Part shown: positions 12,601-24,400 of the stretch, in pieces | Position numbering within the stretch: position 1 is the first letter of the stretch | Layout of the letters: each line of letters opens with the position of its first letter | NCBI GenBank assembly: GCA_947650285.1 | Contig: CANTFL010001387.1 | Coordinates: 248,001 to 312,000, forward strand | Direction: 5' to 3' | DNA length: 64,000 bases | DNA from: Hyaloperonospora brassicae | Lineage: Eukaryota > Oomycota > Peronosporomycetes > Peronosporales > Peronosporaceae | Program-made: the position numbers and the translations under genes | The notes under the pieces: generated by a model | The model's input: only the letters and a program-made list of their open reading frames with translations | Databases searched by the model: none | What the model was told of the DNA's origin: nothing

Positions 12601-13739
12601 GAACGGGTGTGGGCGCTCAGCACGGCGTGTTGATCAAAGGCGGCGAGCCTCTGCAGGCTGCGCATAACATTGACACGATCTTGTTCGACAAGACAGGAAC
12701 GCTGACTATGGGGAAGCCTGTCGTGACGGACGTGGTTGTGCTCAGCAAGAAACTGAGCACCGAGAAGCTCATTCTCTTGGCTGGGTCAGCTGAACTTGGC
12801 AGCGAGCACTCGCTGAGCAAGGCAATCATCGAGTACGCCAAATTCATCGCGCCATCACTTGAGCAGCCGACGAGTTTCCAGGGCGTTTCTGGACGAGGCA
12901 TTGCGTGCACAGTTGGTGAGCACAAAGTCGTCATTGGTAACCGAGAGTGGATGACCGACAATGGTCTGGCGCGCTGGACAGGCATCGTGCTACAGCAAGC
13001 CACGCTGACGTTCCAGAATGCTGGGAAGACTGCAATTTACATGGGCGTTGACGGTGAGCTTAGTGCCGTCTTTGGCGTCGCAGATGCGCCACGCAAGGAG
13101 TCGATGCGTACGCTCAGGAAGCTCAAGCAGATGGGTCTTGAGGTCTGGATGGTCACGGGCGACAACGCGCGCACTGCATACACGATTGCCGACCAGCTTG
13201 GTATCAGCCGGCGCAACGTCATGGCCGAGGTCGTTCCTTCCGAGAAGTCGTCAAAAGTCAAGCACCTCCAGAACACTGGGCACACTGTTGCGATGGTCGG
13301 CGATGGCATCAACGACTCGCCTGCCCTCGCACAAGCGGACCTGGGCATTGCCATGGGCGGTGGCACGGAAATCGCAGTGGAAACGGCTGGCATGGTCCTC
13401 ATGAAGGCCAACTTGTTCGACGTCATCACGGCACTGGACCTGTCTCGCACGATCTTTGACCGCATCCGGCTCAACTACGTATGGGCTCTAGGCTACAACT
13501 GCCTGTTGATCCCTCTGGCTGCAGGCGTGCTGTATCCGTATGGCTTCACTATTCCTCCCATGTTTGCCGGTGGGGCTATGGCCATTTCGTCCGTGTCCGT
13601 CGTCACGTCCTCGCTCTTGCTCCGGTATTACGCTCCTCCAGCTCTCCCCGCGGACTTCAGTGTCGTTGACAGCAAGTCGCTCCTGTTCAAGAAGCCGACA
13701 GTGACAACTCCTCTGCTCGCGTCCAGTACGCTGGAATAG
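9636..13739 (+). CDS. Copper-transporting P1B-type ATPase with tandem HMA domains
   Basis: Pumps Cu(I) across a membrane using ATP (ATP7/CCC2 family). Single exon, 1367 aa. Six HMA-type domains carry GM-x-C/S motifs at residues 128, 212, 294, 373, 452 and 570. A seventh, cysteine-free HMA-like repeat probably occupies residues ~30-105. Only the last domain has the canonical CxxC (C573/C576). Domains at 131, 215, 297 and 455 have CxxxC, and the one at 376 has Ser in both positions. Then follow membrane helices, the TGES loop (857), the CPC metal site (C974/C976), DKTGTLT with phosphorylated D1018, GDGIND (1222) and a C-terminal MAISSVSV helix. The nucleotide-domain SEHP motif reads SEHS (S1056-S1059). 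The core is complete, so the gene looks functional. A decayed partial copy lies at 37731-38092. Confidence 0.96.
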   Translation: MTVINDCRPPNDDGRCVPVELDVPSVASSPRRDEGDDRVVFLVVPGLADDTRDAAAKIKSALQRSPLGVRSVQLDVPERLARIELVHRVDEATEATLAEVVRSATPDQFVAYPVWQHRERIVRLRVQGMRCMTNCGRQVIRALEQVPGVLHIHVDSKSKIAEVALAKGCTATEVDLIKYIGAANARFSASIAKAKKERTNSVSGAILLNITGMTCAKSCAAKVQTTLQHMDGVTNATVDFDSKRAMVILEPESQVDEEELVAVVRSLGKKFDASCYKLFKHDGGSRVVYLTINGMSCAANCARKVQDALSSAEGVMSAKVDFDTKRATVFLETDSCLTETDLINAVHSADQKFTASLASPFSGPRSIVLAVRGMPSAGNSANKLEKALNAVPSVETAKVNLSLERATVLLHPGSTLTERDLIEVVRGVDDTLDAMTYVPLLRSRVMTLEIEGMTCAKKCVRKVQRALSKVGGVVSVSVDLAAKRATVEVDPEAEVTDDDLIRAVRRAGSKFRGRAVRPKSAKGEAVCTEESAVDIDAKSYTASSTFPDDLALSVDFDESDYGEATLLVGGMTCSSCSSSVENALIQTEGVISATVSFATEKASVRFDKNVVGIRTLVEAVTDIGYDASYVSGKGAQEALGHQRTKEIARYRADLLVSILFTFPVLAIMMVFDNITSTEHSLASAIFSGVSWQTLIVAVSATPVQFYAARRFHVDAYKGVKNRTLGMSFLVSMGSNASYFYGLLSIVRACSLGDASVANPDMFMTSTMLLSFVILGKFLESVAKGKTSAALSKLMALQVKSATLLIFSEDGSSVREERVVPIELVQRGDILKVVRGSSIPADGVIVYGDGRIDESMLTGESRTIKKVDGDRVLGATVNVDGLFHMKVTGVDNDTALSQIIRLVEDAQASKAPIQAYADYVASIFVPTVLVLSFLTFSTWYILCIFKVVPSSLIPPMDSEFVFAFNFGIATLVVACPCALGLATPTAVMVGTGVGAQHGVLIKGGEPLQAAHNIDTILFDKTGTLTMGKPVVTDVVVLSKKLSTEKLILLAGSAELGSEHSLSKAIIEYAKFIAPSLEQPTSFQGVSGRGIACTVGEHKVVIGNREWMTDNGLARWTGIVLQQATLTFQNAGKTAIYMGVDGELSAVFGVADAPRKESMRTLRKLKQMGLEVWMVTGDNARTAYTIADQLGISRRNVMAEVVPSEKSSKVKHLQNTGHTVAMVGDGINDSPALAQADLGIAMGGGTEIAVETAGMVLMKANLFDVITALDLSRTIFDRIRLNYVWALGYNCLLIPLAAGVLYPYGFTIPPMFAGGAMAISSVSVVTSSLLLRYYAPPALPADFSVVDSKSLLFKKPTVTTPLLASSTLE

Positions 13740-13846
13740 GTTTTTGAGCTCGTTGCATTGCATTATTTACACTGCTTTGGTTATTGCAATATAACGTTTA
13801 TTGCCGACTACACAATCAGTCGACGCCATTCATTTCCACCCATCTC

Positions 13847-16026
13847 GAGGACAACAATAATTCTGTGAGTGACATGGAGCTCAGCGGCACACACTGTGCC
13901 GTCGCACTAGTGACGAACACTGGAGACGAAGGAGGCAGAGCTGTCAGCAAGAGACAACTGAAGAAGATGCGTCGTGCGCAGAGGGATCCAGCAGAGCGTC
14001 AAGCGAAGAAGCACAAGTCCAAGCGAGAAGCCAAGAGCGCTAACCGCTTCCAGTGTGCGACGCCCAAGTACTCATTTGCCGATGGTAAGGGCGGCGAAGG
14101 AGTTATTGTGTATCCATTTGGTGGAACGAAAACCAGTGTGCAACAGAGACAAACAAACTAACCTGAGTGGACTCGGGTGGTCGCTGCAGGGTATCGAATG
14201 GTCGATCCATACGTGTACGAGTTCCGCACATTTGCCAAAGAGCGGTGGTACGGCCGCGAGCTGTTGGAGGTTTTTACCAAGGAATTCGGTGCCAATGCGC
14301 CAGAGTATTACGTGAGTGTTTGACGAAAGAGACTGTGGGACTATGGCTGACTGATTGCTGGATGAGCGTGATATTGTGTGTAGAGATTTGCCATTGCGTC
14401 GGGACGCATCTCGGTGAATCGCAAGATCGTGCCGGCCGATACTATCCTCAAGAACGGAGATTTGATCATTCATACGGTACCGTTTGCGGAGCTTGCGGTC
14501 GTCACTTTATTGTTGATCTTGCCCGAGTGCTGATAGCGAGGTATGTGTCAACATTGTAGGCGCATCGACACGAGCCTCCAGTATCCGAAGATGAGGTGGC
14601 AGTAGTGCACGAGGACGACGAGCTGGTACGTGCATGAGTAAGTACTGTGCGTTGCGGCACCTTGTATTGACCGTCCTGTGCCTGCCAGATTGTCGTGTCG
14701 AAGCCACCTTCCATGCCAACTCACCCGTGTGGTGCGTACCGCCACAACTCGCTGCATTCGATCCTGCAAGCCACCCGGTCAGACCTTCCGCAGCTTCACG
14801 TCGTTCATCGGCTTGATCGACTCACATCTGGTACGATGAAAAGACTGATCGGATGTAAGCCACAAGTCATTCGTTCTGACTCACTCGGCTGCATCAGGTG
14901 TTGTGCTTCTAGCAAAGAATGCGGCCACGGCGAAGTCTCTGTCGTTGACCATTGGTACGTTATGATCTGAAGTTGCAACGACTCTTGTGCAATCAGTTTC
15001 CTGCCTCGTGCAAGCGTATGCGTCTTCTAATAAACCTTCGGATTCACTTTTGTGGAGCAGCTAACCGTCAGGCGACCAAGACGTATCTTGCGCGTGTGCG
15101 CGGTCTGTTTCCGGGTATGCTCGACCAGGCGGCCCAAGAGATGCTAGTGAGCAAAGCCAGAGCCACTTGTCCTGCTAGTGTGCTTACCTTCCCAGAGGAG
15201 GACGCTATCGTTATTAGCTGCCCACTTCGCTGTCTTTCAGCTCGTGATGGTGTGTGGGAGTGCCATGCGAATGGCAAAGCGTCGGAGACCATAGTGCGTC
15301 TCGTCCGCGCAGATAAGTCCACGAGCCTTGTAAAGTGCAAGCCGGTCACAGGAAGAACGCACCAGATCCGTCTGCACTTACAACTCATTGGATTCCCCAT
15401 TGCCAACGACCCTTGCTATGGCGGAGAGCTGCATTTTGGTGAAAGTGCAGAGCGCGTCGACGAGATTGCAGCTGCCAAGCGCAGCAAAGCTGATCTTCCA
15501 CCGAAAGACTCTGTGGACTACTCGACGCCGCGGAAGGAGAACGAGAGCGAAGAGGAGTTTATGAGACGGACATGTCCTTGCTGCTACGTTGGCGAAGCCG
15601 AAGCTTTCAATGAGACACAGCTGCATTGCTCAAAGATTTGGCTACACGCTCTGCAGTATCAGGTACATCTAGCAGAAATCATGCTGGCTATAGTGCGAGT
15701 GTAACTCACGTGCTGTTGCGTGCACTTTGTCGCAGCTCGATGGTCGCGTGTTTACCGCACCTGAACCCAGCTGGGCTGCTCATCTGAGTACGGTCTAGAC
15801 CATTACTCGCTATCGTCGTCTTGTGCATGCGCTGGACTCGCTTGAAGAAGGCGATCTTGAGATCATGCGGATACTTCACATTTGCCGCCGTAGGCTCGCA
15901 GAATGGGTCAGCGAAAAGATGCGAGTTACATCCGATACCGTGCGATATCGACAGAAGAGCTTCCTGCACCCGTCTGTGCCGGTGGTCCATTTCCAGCCTT
16001 TGGATCGCGCAGATAAAGCAGGTACT
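13847..16026 (+). repeat. Arm 1 of a 2.2-kb inverted duplication
   Basis: This stretch matches 35520-37712 in the opposite orientation with only scattered substitutions, introns included. It spans the whole pseudouridine synthase gene plus about 230 bp downstream. The upstream edge is abrupt, where GAGGACAACAATAATTC begins in both copies. The downstream edge falls just after GCAGGTACT. Confidence 0.93.
13874..15798 (+). CDS. RluA-family RNA pseudouridine synthase (intact copy)
   Basis: Isomerises uridine to pseudouridine in RNA; resembles RPUSD2 / yeast Rib2-Pus9 type enzymes. Eight exons: 13874-14084, 14190-14311, 14384-14476, 14560-14625, 14689-14830, 14898-14954, 15061-15662 and 15736-15798. 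All phases agree, giving 451 aa. The N-terminus is Lys/Arg rich. An S4-like RNA-binding segment (GRISVNRKIV, exon 3) precedes the catalytic core HRLDRLTSG, whose Asp is the expected nucleophile. A GRTHQIRLHLQ motif of the RluA fold follows in exon 7. The first intron has a good CTAAC branch site. The near-identical inverted copy at 35939-37685 is truncated at its C-terminus, so this is the better candidate for the active gene. Confidence 0.92.
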
Positions 16027-16614
16027 CCTGAACTGCATGGATGTGTTTTGCTGTCGCAGACTTACAGATCGTGGACGTCTGCTGCCGGCTGCAAAGTCTG
16101 ATCGTCCAACTATTGTGCGGACGATTGTGGGAATATCACTTGCTCTCGTACATTCGGTGCCTTTCGTCGCTGTGCACATTGGGGTCAACACAGTCGCCAT
16201 CGCTGTCTGGAAAGGCCAAGTCTGTGACATGGTGCGCGATGAAGCAGGCGACGTGCGCCAAGGTCCCTCCGTTGTGTAAACCATCACCATGAATACAGTT
16301 CTCTATGTTTCATCGCTGTCACGACTTCGAGTCTCAGCCCGATATAAGACGTTCGTATGGCCGCAGTGGCTGGCAACCGATATGATTTGATGTACCTATT
16401 GTTCATGCGAAGTTGACACGGCGTATAACGTGTTAAATTGCACGCGACATAGTAAGACATGCGAAACAATGTTTGTAGGGTCGGATCAGGTGATTGTAGC
16501 TCAACGATCAGTTGGTTCGCTTCGGCAGAAACATATGTAGCCAGCAGACACTGCACTAGGGTTTCGTCCAATCCTTTTCCCAAGATCTGAGTCGAGAGAC
16601 TGGTAAAATGCGTA

Positions 16615-16760
16615 TCATCATACTGTACGCGAAGACATGCTGGCCCTCTGAATGTCCGCTGAATGTCCGCATCCACGACCTCCTCGACTTACACGGGAAT
16701 ATGGACAATACTACGATCGATATCGATGATCTTGGCCCTATATTTACAACATGAACACCC
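16615..16760 (+). repeat. Dispersed repeat R1, copy 1
   Basis: Recognisably similar to 35270-35440 on the same strand. The best-conserved core is CTGAATGTCC(G/A)CATCCACGAC. Surrounding bases are diverged. The origin of the repeat is unknown. Confidence 0.55.
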
Positions 16761-16929
16761 GATCTTCGACAAGGTGACATGACGGTTTTGAACGCACACA
16801 ACGAAACAATCTAAGGGCATGGCAACTTTTCCCGACGCGACATGCGATTCGAGAAACGAAGAAAGATTCGGTTAACGCGACAATCGCGCCGTTGTATCGC
16901 AAGCATATCGACAAAGTCAAAGTTCCCCT

Positions 16930-17290
16930 TCGACACCTTCATAGGCGACAGGTACACGAGTGTCGGTGTCGGACCATTTATAGCTGGATGAAACGATAGT
17001 AGGAAGGTAAGAAATGATAAAAAAATATCTGCACCACTTGCCTTCTATTATCTCTTATACTACCCGCGCAGACGACGACGGACGCCTTGTACAATTAGGA
17101 TCGAAGCGCCAACAGCCTAATGTTTCTTAGAGCATATAGTGCTGCCGAAATGAAGAAGTCGCGTACTTTTGTGTTGAAGCAAGCAACGAAGGAAGTACAA
17201 ATAGATTCGTCAATGCAGGAGAAGTACCCAATGCATGTGTATATTCGTAGATGTAATTGCAATGCCACAATGAACCATTGTTGCGTTGCA
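16930..17290 (+). repeat. Dispersed repeat R2, copy 1 (uninterrupted)
   Basis: Homologous to 38170-38343 followed by 46254-46410, the two halves that flank the Ty3 element. Shared landmarks are GAAACGATA, the GAGAAATGAT/AAGAAATGAT core, CGAAGCG and TTAGAGCATAT. Here the site is continuous, with a single CGAAG at 17102-17106. That identifies the pre-insertion state of the retrotransposon target. Confidence 0.65.
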
Positions 17291-18704
17291 AATTTTTCTT
17301 CGCAGTAGATTTCTTATTATCCAATCAAATTATCCATCTTGCAAGGTGGGTTTTTACATCTTGCAAGGTGCCTTCCTTTTTTCTTTTCGTGATTATTTGT
17401 CACAATTTCACCAATGCATACCCACACTCTTGACAACTGCTTTGAGCAGTACACAAAGTTTCGTGCTCGAAAGTTGGAATAGCAAAAACTGACAGCGCTG
17501 ACCCGCACACTCTATATGGAGTATAAGCGCATACAAGCATCATTCCCCATACTTGTCAGACGCCTTACAATCCTCAGTCTACCAAACTATTGAATTTACT
17601 AGACTAGAGTTACCGTGCCTGATTGCGGGCTCTGGACCTCACTCCTGTTTCATACACCAGCAGCACTGCTTTGAAACCTCTCTCCCCCTCCACTTTCACA
17701 CAAAATTCATCCGCATTAGTTCAGTGAACTTTGTACGTTAACTCTATCCAAGTAATCGAAACACGTGACAGCTGCAAAGAGGCCATTACATAGAGAGAAT
17801 ACACGACGACAGACAATGTACACAACAAGACATGGGACACGATCTGATTGCCACAAAACTTATATATTTTATTTTAACAACTACGCTGTGTGTCAATGCA
17901 GACAAAATAAGAACTCATGAGCCTATCGTGATCCAGTATGCTCAATGACACAATTGCGATATCGCGATTCTTTTTCGAGTCCGCAATGCTCATAGACTGT
18001 TCCCGAGCACAATCAGGGTCACGAATTCCAACTACCCGAATTATGATGCAGTCAAGACTTTTCGACATCACTAGAAATGGGAAGGTCAAGCCCACTGTAA
18101 CGGAAGGAGATCGGATACACCATCAGGCCGCACTTTGAAGTTGCTACGATGCTAGTATACATCTCAACGACAGATCCGATGTTTGCAAACGTGGTCCCTA
18201 TCCTGTGTCTATTCGCACAGACACGGGATCGCAAACACGAAACTTGCCTTCGAATAGCATACCAGCATCGTAGCAGTTTCAGAATGTGGTGTCTGGTGGT
18301 ATACCGTTTGCGATAAATTCTAGAACTTGTCGTTGTATTTTGTAGCGTTTTGTTCTTCGTGCGCTGCATTTTGTACACTTGTACGTAAAAGACATATTGT
18401 TCATTTGCGTGAACGATACAACAGCACGCACAACAGCTCTTCTGCCGAAAAGATGGTGTTCATTGAGCTGACAAGTTGGACCGTACCAAAAGCGATACAT
18501 TTCTGCATCTAAGCAAATACGAGTGACTCGCATACAAAAGCCGAGTTCTTTGCCATTGCGTGCAAATCCATGCAATCGTAAACAGACTCATCCAAATACC
18601 GCCGCAGTCCCAACGAACTTTGTATTCCTATCCCACTTCCTCCACCTCATCTCCCAACCCGTCGCCCCATCAACTCCTCTACGAGCTCGAAACAACGTCT
18701 GGCC

Positions 18705-21087
18705 ATGGATCCTGCCGCTGCGTGGCAAGAAGTGGCGCGCTTCCACGAGACGAGCATCGCCACGTCTGCTCACATGTACGGCCTGGACCAGGAGAACGCA
18801 CTGGTGCGCGAGTTCCTGGCAAAGGTCCCGATCGCAGCGCTCTTTGCGTGTCTACAGGACGCCAGCGACCGCGGATCGAACAAAGAGGTTCCACGCGCTC
18901 GGACTGGCATTATGGCTACAATTAATTCGGACAGTTCTCTGGTATTTACTATTTATAATGCCAAACTATAGGTGAAGCAGGCGTGCAAGTGCATCAATCG
19001 CGTGCTAAGTTCCAGCACCGACGGCGCGAGTCTCTTTTTCCATCCAGACGTACGAAGCCAATTGGTGTACAGTTGTGGCGGCTGGTGTTGCCGCCTCTGA
19101 CGTTCAGCTGTTTGCTGCTATGTGTGTCGATGCAGACCGTTCCTTTCGTGCTGGCGGGTCTGTCTCACGTGGAGAAGCAGGCGAGAGAGCTCGTGGCGGA
19201 CCAGTTCATTGCGCAACTCGGCAGAAGACCGTCGCCGGATCAGTATAAAGCTGTGGTGCGCGCTGAAGAACCGTTGTGCTAGAAATTGATGTCACCGTGA
19301 CCTCAAGCCGTGATGCTGCTACTGCAATGGATGACACAGGCAGACCCTTTGGTTCTAGAGCGATTATGTAGCGTGGTCAGCGATGACGATGTTGATGTCG
19401 CTTCCAAGGCTTCGACGGTGCTCGAAATGGTACGGCGTATTCGAGGGTTGCGGCGTGGTCAAATGCTAATTGGCCGTTGACCTCTTGTAGTTCGCAAGCA
19501 TGCCCGAGAGCGGAATCTACCGAGCAGTGCTGGACTCGCTCAAGAAAAGAGCGCAGAGCAGGTATGTCGAGTAAGGAGAATACATGATGTCGATGCGCCA
19601 GCAGTATGAACCAGAAGATATGGGTGTGTATGTGCGTAGTGAAATTACTCTGAACTCGATCGAGTATATGCGGTATTTGGAAACGATCGTGAAGATCTGC
19701 GCTCAAGAGGATACTCATGTGGAATATGGCATCTCCGTGGGTGCCATCGACTTGGTGAGTGATGGAGGAAAGCTGTCGAACACGTTGTCCATAGACTTAC
19801 GTACGTTGTAAACAGGTTGTGGACTGCTTACGATCCAATGATCCTCTTTTCTTGATGAACGTCGTTGAGTTGGTCCCGGCAATCTGCCAGACGAAGATCG
19901 GTGTCGAATATATCGTCAAGTCAGGTACGTTCATCAGTGCTCAATTTGGCCACCAAAACGAATTTGGTTGCAGCTCATGCGTCCATTGGGTATACTACAG
20001 GAACGCTGAAAACTCTGTTGGACATGACGCAAGGTAGACCCATATCGTGGACAGAACCACGTGCATTATAGACTGACTAATCATCTCGCTAGATCCGTTT
20101 GTCGGAGGAAACGTGATTCGACTCGTGGGTGAGATCTCGGCTACAGCAGCGAGGGTCAACATCAAGACGTGGACTTGGGGCGATGCCACTCTTTCAGACG
20201 CTTTTTTGGAAACGGTGGAGAGCAAAATGCAGAGCTCGGATTCACTGCAGCAGATTGCAGCGATGGACGCGCTCGCTGCATTCGGCTCTACGTCGGACAA
20301 AGGTGAGCAAGTCACGTTGTATTGCCCTAACTCGTCAATCAAAGTCTTTCTTGACCAAATGTGCTGCGCTGGTGTGTGCGCAGAGATGCACGTTTTGCTT
20401 CAGCATCGAAGCATTTGTCAAAAGTGGATGAGCTTCAGTACGAGTACAAAGCTGCCCGTGAAAAGCAACTGCTTTCACTCCATCGCGCGTGTTCTCGGGG
20501 CACATACGCGACTCGTGAGGCAGCTCGACGACGTGCCAAATGAGACACAAGAAGTCTGGAGCCTGTGCGAGCGCTTGTTCAACAGCCTCGGGCCCGAGGG
20601 CGCGCAGCAGTCCACGATGGTGTTGCTGATGAACACGCTGAAGCAGCCATTCGAGGAGTTACGAACGTCCGTGTTCCACGTGCTGCGCTCCGTGGCGGCG
20701 CAAAACAATCCATGGGGTATGCGCGTGCTGCGATCGTACGGCGGCTTTTTCGAGTTCCTCTTGGACCGCACGACCGAAGCGACCAAAGACGCGCGCGAGT
20801 GGAAATTTGCCGTGCTCGACGCCGTACTCGCCTCGCCGTTCCAGTCGCAATTGGGTGAGCTGCATACGTCATGCAATACGCGACTCTGTGTATGTATGTG
20901 GCCGCTGACTAACTGACACTCTGCCCGTCACCGCCTGTTGTACGCCATGTGTGTGGGGGGTCTCAACGTGTTTGTTGGCCATCGAATCGCAGACGACTCG
21001 CTGCACGAAAAGCTAAGAGCGAATTTGGCTCAAGGCCCATACGCTCGAGCGCCGGCGTTGGCCGAAATGGTCCTCGAGTCGGCGTAG
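18705..21087 (+). CDS. 26S proteasome non-ATPase regulatory subunit 5 (PSMD5) homologue
   Basis: PSMD5/S5B is a HEAT/ARM-type chaperone that helps assemble the base of the proteasome 19S particle. The start ATG is at 18705. Exon 1 ends at 18887 and exon 2 begins at 18972. The gene is cut by many short introns. Readable exon segments include VKQACKCINRVL, TVPFVLAGLSHVEKQA, NSIEYMRYLETIVKIC, NVVELVPAICQTKIGVEYI, FVGGNVIRLVGEI and QQIAAMDALAAFGS. The long late exon (about 20540-20850) contains WSLCERLFNSLGPEGAQ and NNPWGMRVLRSYGGFFEFLL. The last exon ends LAEMVLESA at the TAG at 21085-21087. The family call rests on these ordered segments; individual internal splice sites are not all verified. 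Confidence 0.75.
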
Positions 21088-21495
21088 CTCTCGAAAGAAC
21101 TGCACGCGCTCTGCCCGACTAAAAAAAGACCCACTCACTCACTCACTGGCAATCGAGCAGCTGGTTTTCGCTCAATCGCCACTCGTCGCGTCCGTTTTTC
21201 GTGTAATATCTACCAATGAAACGCAGCAGCGACACGGCTGTTGACGCGCTGGCCTAAGCCGGCGGCGAACGCGCACTGTCAGGAGCTCTCGAACAAAGTG
21301 AGCGCGCGCGGCTGCGGTGTGATGGACACCCCGAGACGCGCTGCGTTCCTGTGCACGAGCACAGCTGCCTTCCACCCGCCCGACTGGTGCACTTGCGTTC
21401 CAGCTGCTGCTTCGCGCCGTTTCGATCGTCTCTTGAAGTCGCTCATTGTGTGGTCTTTTTGTGCCCATTGTATGCACTATTGTGACAGGGCGTGT

Positions 21496-24400
21496 ATGCC
21501 GCTCGAAGCTAATGCTCATGCGCGACTCGAGGCGTTTCGCGACAATCGACACTGTGCTACGTACATGGTGGCGACGCAGCTGGTGAATCTCTTCGGACGC
21601 GACCAAGAGAGCTGCGACCACGTGCTGGGCAATCCGTCGGTCTCGAGGAAGCACGCGGCAGTGATCCACGACCACGAAGGCGGCATTTACGTGCGTCCAA
21701 GCTGCTGCTGTAGAGAACGGGGACAGGATTGTTGTGGTTGCAGTTTGGATGGAAGTACTGACGGCTTGGTTGCGCTTGTGCGACGGTGTTGTATTGGCTC
21801 GTTTGCTTGGTTGTGTTTTGCAGATGGTGGACCTCATGTCGCGGCATGGAACGTACGTGAGCCGCAAAAAGATTCCGCCTCATGATCCGTATCTTTTGCA
21901 CGGTAAGTGCTTCTTGCTTTGTGGATCGCACTTTCTTCGACTTTTGGCAATGGGAATATCAGTGCTGAGTAGAGACGGACATCTATCTGGTGTTGCTGTT
22001 AGATGGAGACGTGATTCGGTTTGGACAGAGCGTCCGTGTATACATTCTCAAGGGTGCTGACTCGAGCGGCCACAGCGCCCCTGTGAAGAAATCGTGGGGA
22101 CGCAAGTTGCGTGTTCCACGTGTGCGTCTCAGCGCCATGGTTTCGAAGAAAAGCCATAGCAAGCCGAAGGCCTCGTCAGCGGCGACAAAGCTAGTGAATG
22201 CAGTATGCTACGGCACGCTCAAGGACGAGAAGGTGCTTGCGTTCATATCTGGTGTATTGGAGCTCGGCGATGAAGACCGAAAGGTGCGATGATTGAAATG
22301 CAGACGCTGAATCAAGACGCATGCTAAAAGGCAATTGTATTGGTTGTCTCGACTTCTAGGGTGTGGCGGACACGCTGGTGGAGAGGCTGCAGGCCAAATT
22401 TGAGTTTTATGCCAGTCATGTACGTCACAGCCGGCGACGTAAGAGCAAGATTGTCGAAGTGTCTGACTTGTAGTGATGGCTTTTTCGAGTACAGGTCCAC
22501 CGTAACGCATTTATCGCGACTATGGCGCTTTTAAAGCAAAATTTGTGCGTAGCGGAGCTTGAAGAAAACCTCGACGTTTTCACGCACATTTCCCAGCAGC
22601 GTAACGACAACATTTATCGCGCCGATGCTCGGAAGTTTTTGCAAGCGATCGCTGCTGTCCGGCTGGACCCATCTAACCCGCAGATTGATGACATGGACTC
22701 TACTGAAGAAGACGTTTGCTCTGCATGCCCAGTCACGGCTAACAACCGCGATGGCAGGGAGCGATCTATCAGTGATGAAGGAAAGAAAATGGACTCAGTT
22801 AGTCATGGCATCCAGAATGCCGACCGTACCGATTCCGTGGGTGCACTTGGCGAACTTGGCATGAGTTCCAGGGAGACTATGAGCGACAACGTTTCTCAGA
22901 CGTCGCATCATCTATCCAGCAATGGTCGAGAGTCCGAGTCAAGGTCTACAGGTGATGAGTATGCGCCTCCAATCAGCTTAGTGGCTCGAAACGACACAGC
23001 ACAATTAGCTGTGAACAGCAGGAACGGGTCCGGCTTTAACTTCATCGAGCAACAAGCGCCAGAGTCCGATAAACCTAGCGGATCTGCGTTCGGATTCATC
23101 GGGGGCTCTGATGTTGTGGGAAACGCTGCTTCGAGAAGTAGCTCAACTGGTCGACTTCCTAGCCAGTCTGCCTCTGAATCCATGCACAAACATCCCTCCG
23201 TGTCGGCGAATGACTTTTTGGTTGAGTACCCAACGGTGGATGGCAGTGATCTGGGCGAAATGTGGGAAGCAGCAAATGATGAATCGTACGTTGCGTTCAT
23301 GACACATGTTGTTGGCATCATGCTACGTGACTAATTGTGGGCATTTGTAGCGAGGAATGGTCGGTGGATCTTGGCTCAATGGATGCTCACGAGCTGGACC
23401 CGAGCGACTTGCAAGCCTTTTTGCAGTCCTATCGATTGTTGTGTGTATCTAGCAAGAAGGTTGCTGGACAGCAACACTGCTTCTTTGTCGCAGAGCAGGT
23501 AATGTGCTGCCCGGTTGAAGTCGCTGCTGTGCAGACTTACAGTGACCACTATGTAGTGGCACTACTTACTATATGTCTGATGTGTGTGAGAAGGCTGTCG
23601 AAGGAACGATCTTTTTGGTGGACATTTCGATCATGCCGGGTTTGGCCGACATGTCAGTGACGCTGAAGTGGATTGTCAACTCGCTTCTCTACAGAAACGG
23701 GCATGTTATTTTCAAGGAAATTCTTGTGCACGCACTTCACCAGTTTGCAGCGCGAGCGCAGGCAGGGACACCCCTGCCGCCGCAACACTTACACAATGAT
23801 GGACAAGTGCATGAATCAGGTCAGAACACTGTGCGACAGGTGCAACTCAGCGAACGGAATGCTGGACCCGTCAAGACGCACCTAGCTTCGTGCACCGTGT
23901 CATATTCAGCGTCTCGAACAGCATCACACGCAACATCTCAGGAAGATGAAGATGATGTCGGGGATGCTGAGGCGGGCGTAATGTCAGCCCGCGATTATTT
24001 GTGCGAGAGTCCTGTCATTGATGCTGTGAGATTTGAACAGGTTTGGGCAACGGCTATCGAAATGTAAGTGTTGCTGGCTGAGTACCCGTTTGTGCGTGGT
24101 GCGACGACTAATGTTGTTACTCTGTGAATTGCTTTTCGTAGTGCGTCGCTCTCGTCTACACTCAACGAGCTGCCTGAAGTGGATGAAGTTATTGAGCTTT
24201 TTCGCGACAACCGCATGAGCTGTTTGGCGAGCGGCTGCGTGGATAAGCTGGTCAAGTTCTTCTTCTTCGGTGAAATGGTACGCTTGGCTGTATGTTTTTC
24301 GCGAAATGCAAGCTGACCCGATCTGATGATGTCTATCTAATCACGTGCTCATTTTTCTTGCCGCAGACCGAGTTTCAGTGCGTGTTTTGCGTAGAAATGT

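Larger units (their letters stand above)
15799..18704. other. 2.9 kb intergenic, repeat-derived
   Basis: The first 230 bp belong to the inverted duplication. Beyond that I see no coherent gene; ORFs up to 194 codons overlap on opposite strands without recognisable domains. Two stretches (about 16615-16760 and 16930-17290) recur near 35290-35440 and at 38170-38343 plus 46254-46410, so the interval consists at least partly of old dispersed repeats. Confidence 0.5.

Noticed and set aside
15706..16290. 194-codon minus-strand ORF at the 3' side of the synthase
   Set aside because: Half of it is antisense to the synthase terminal exon, and the copy at 35.5 kb does not preserve the frame beyond the duplication edge.
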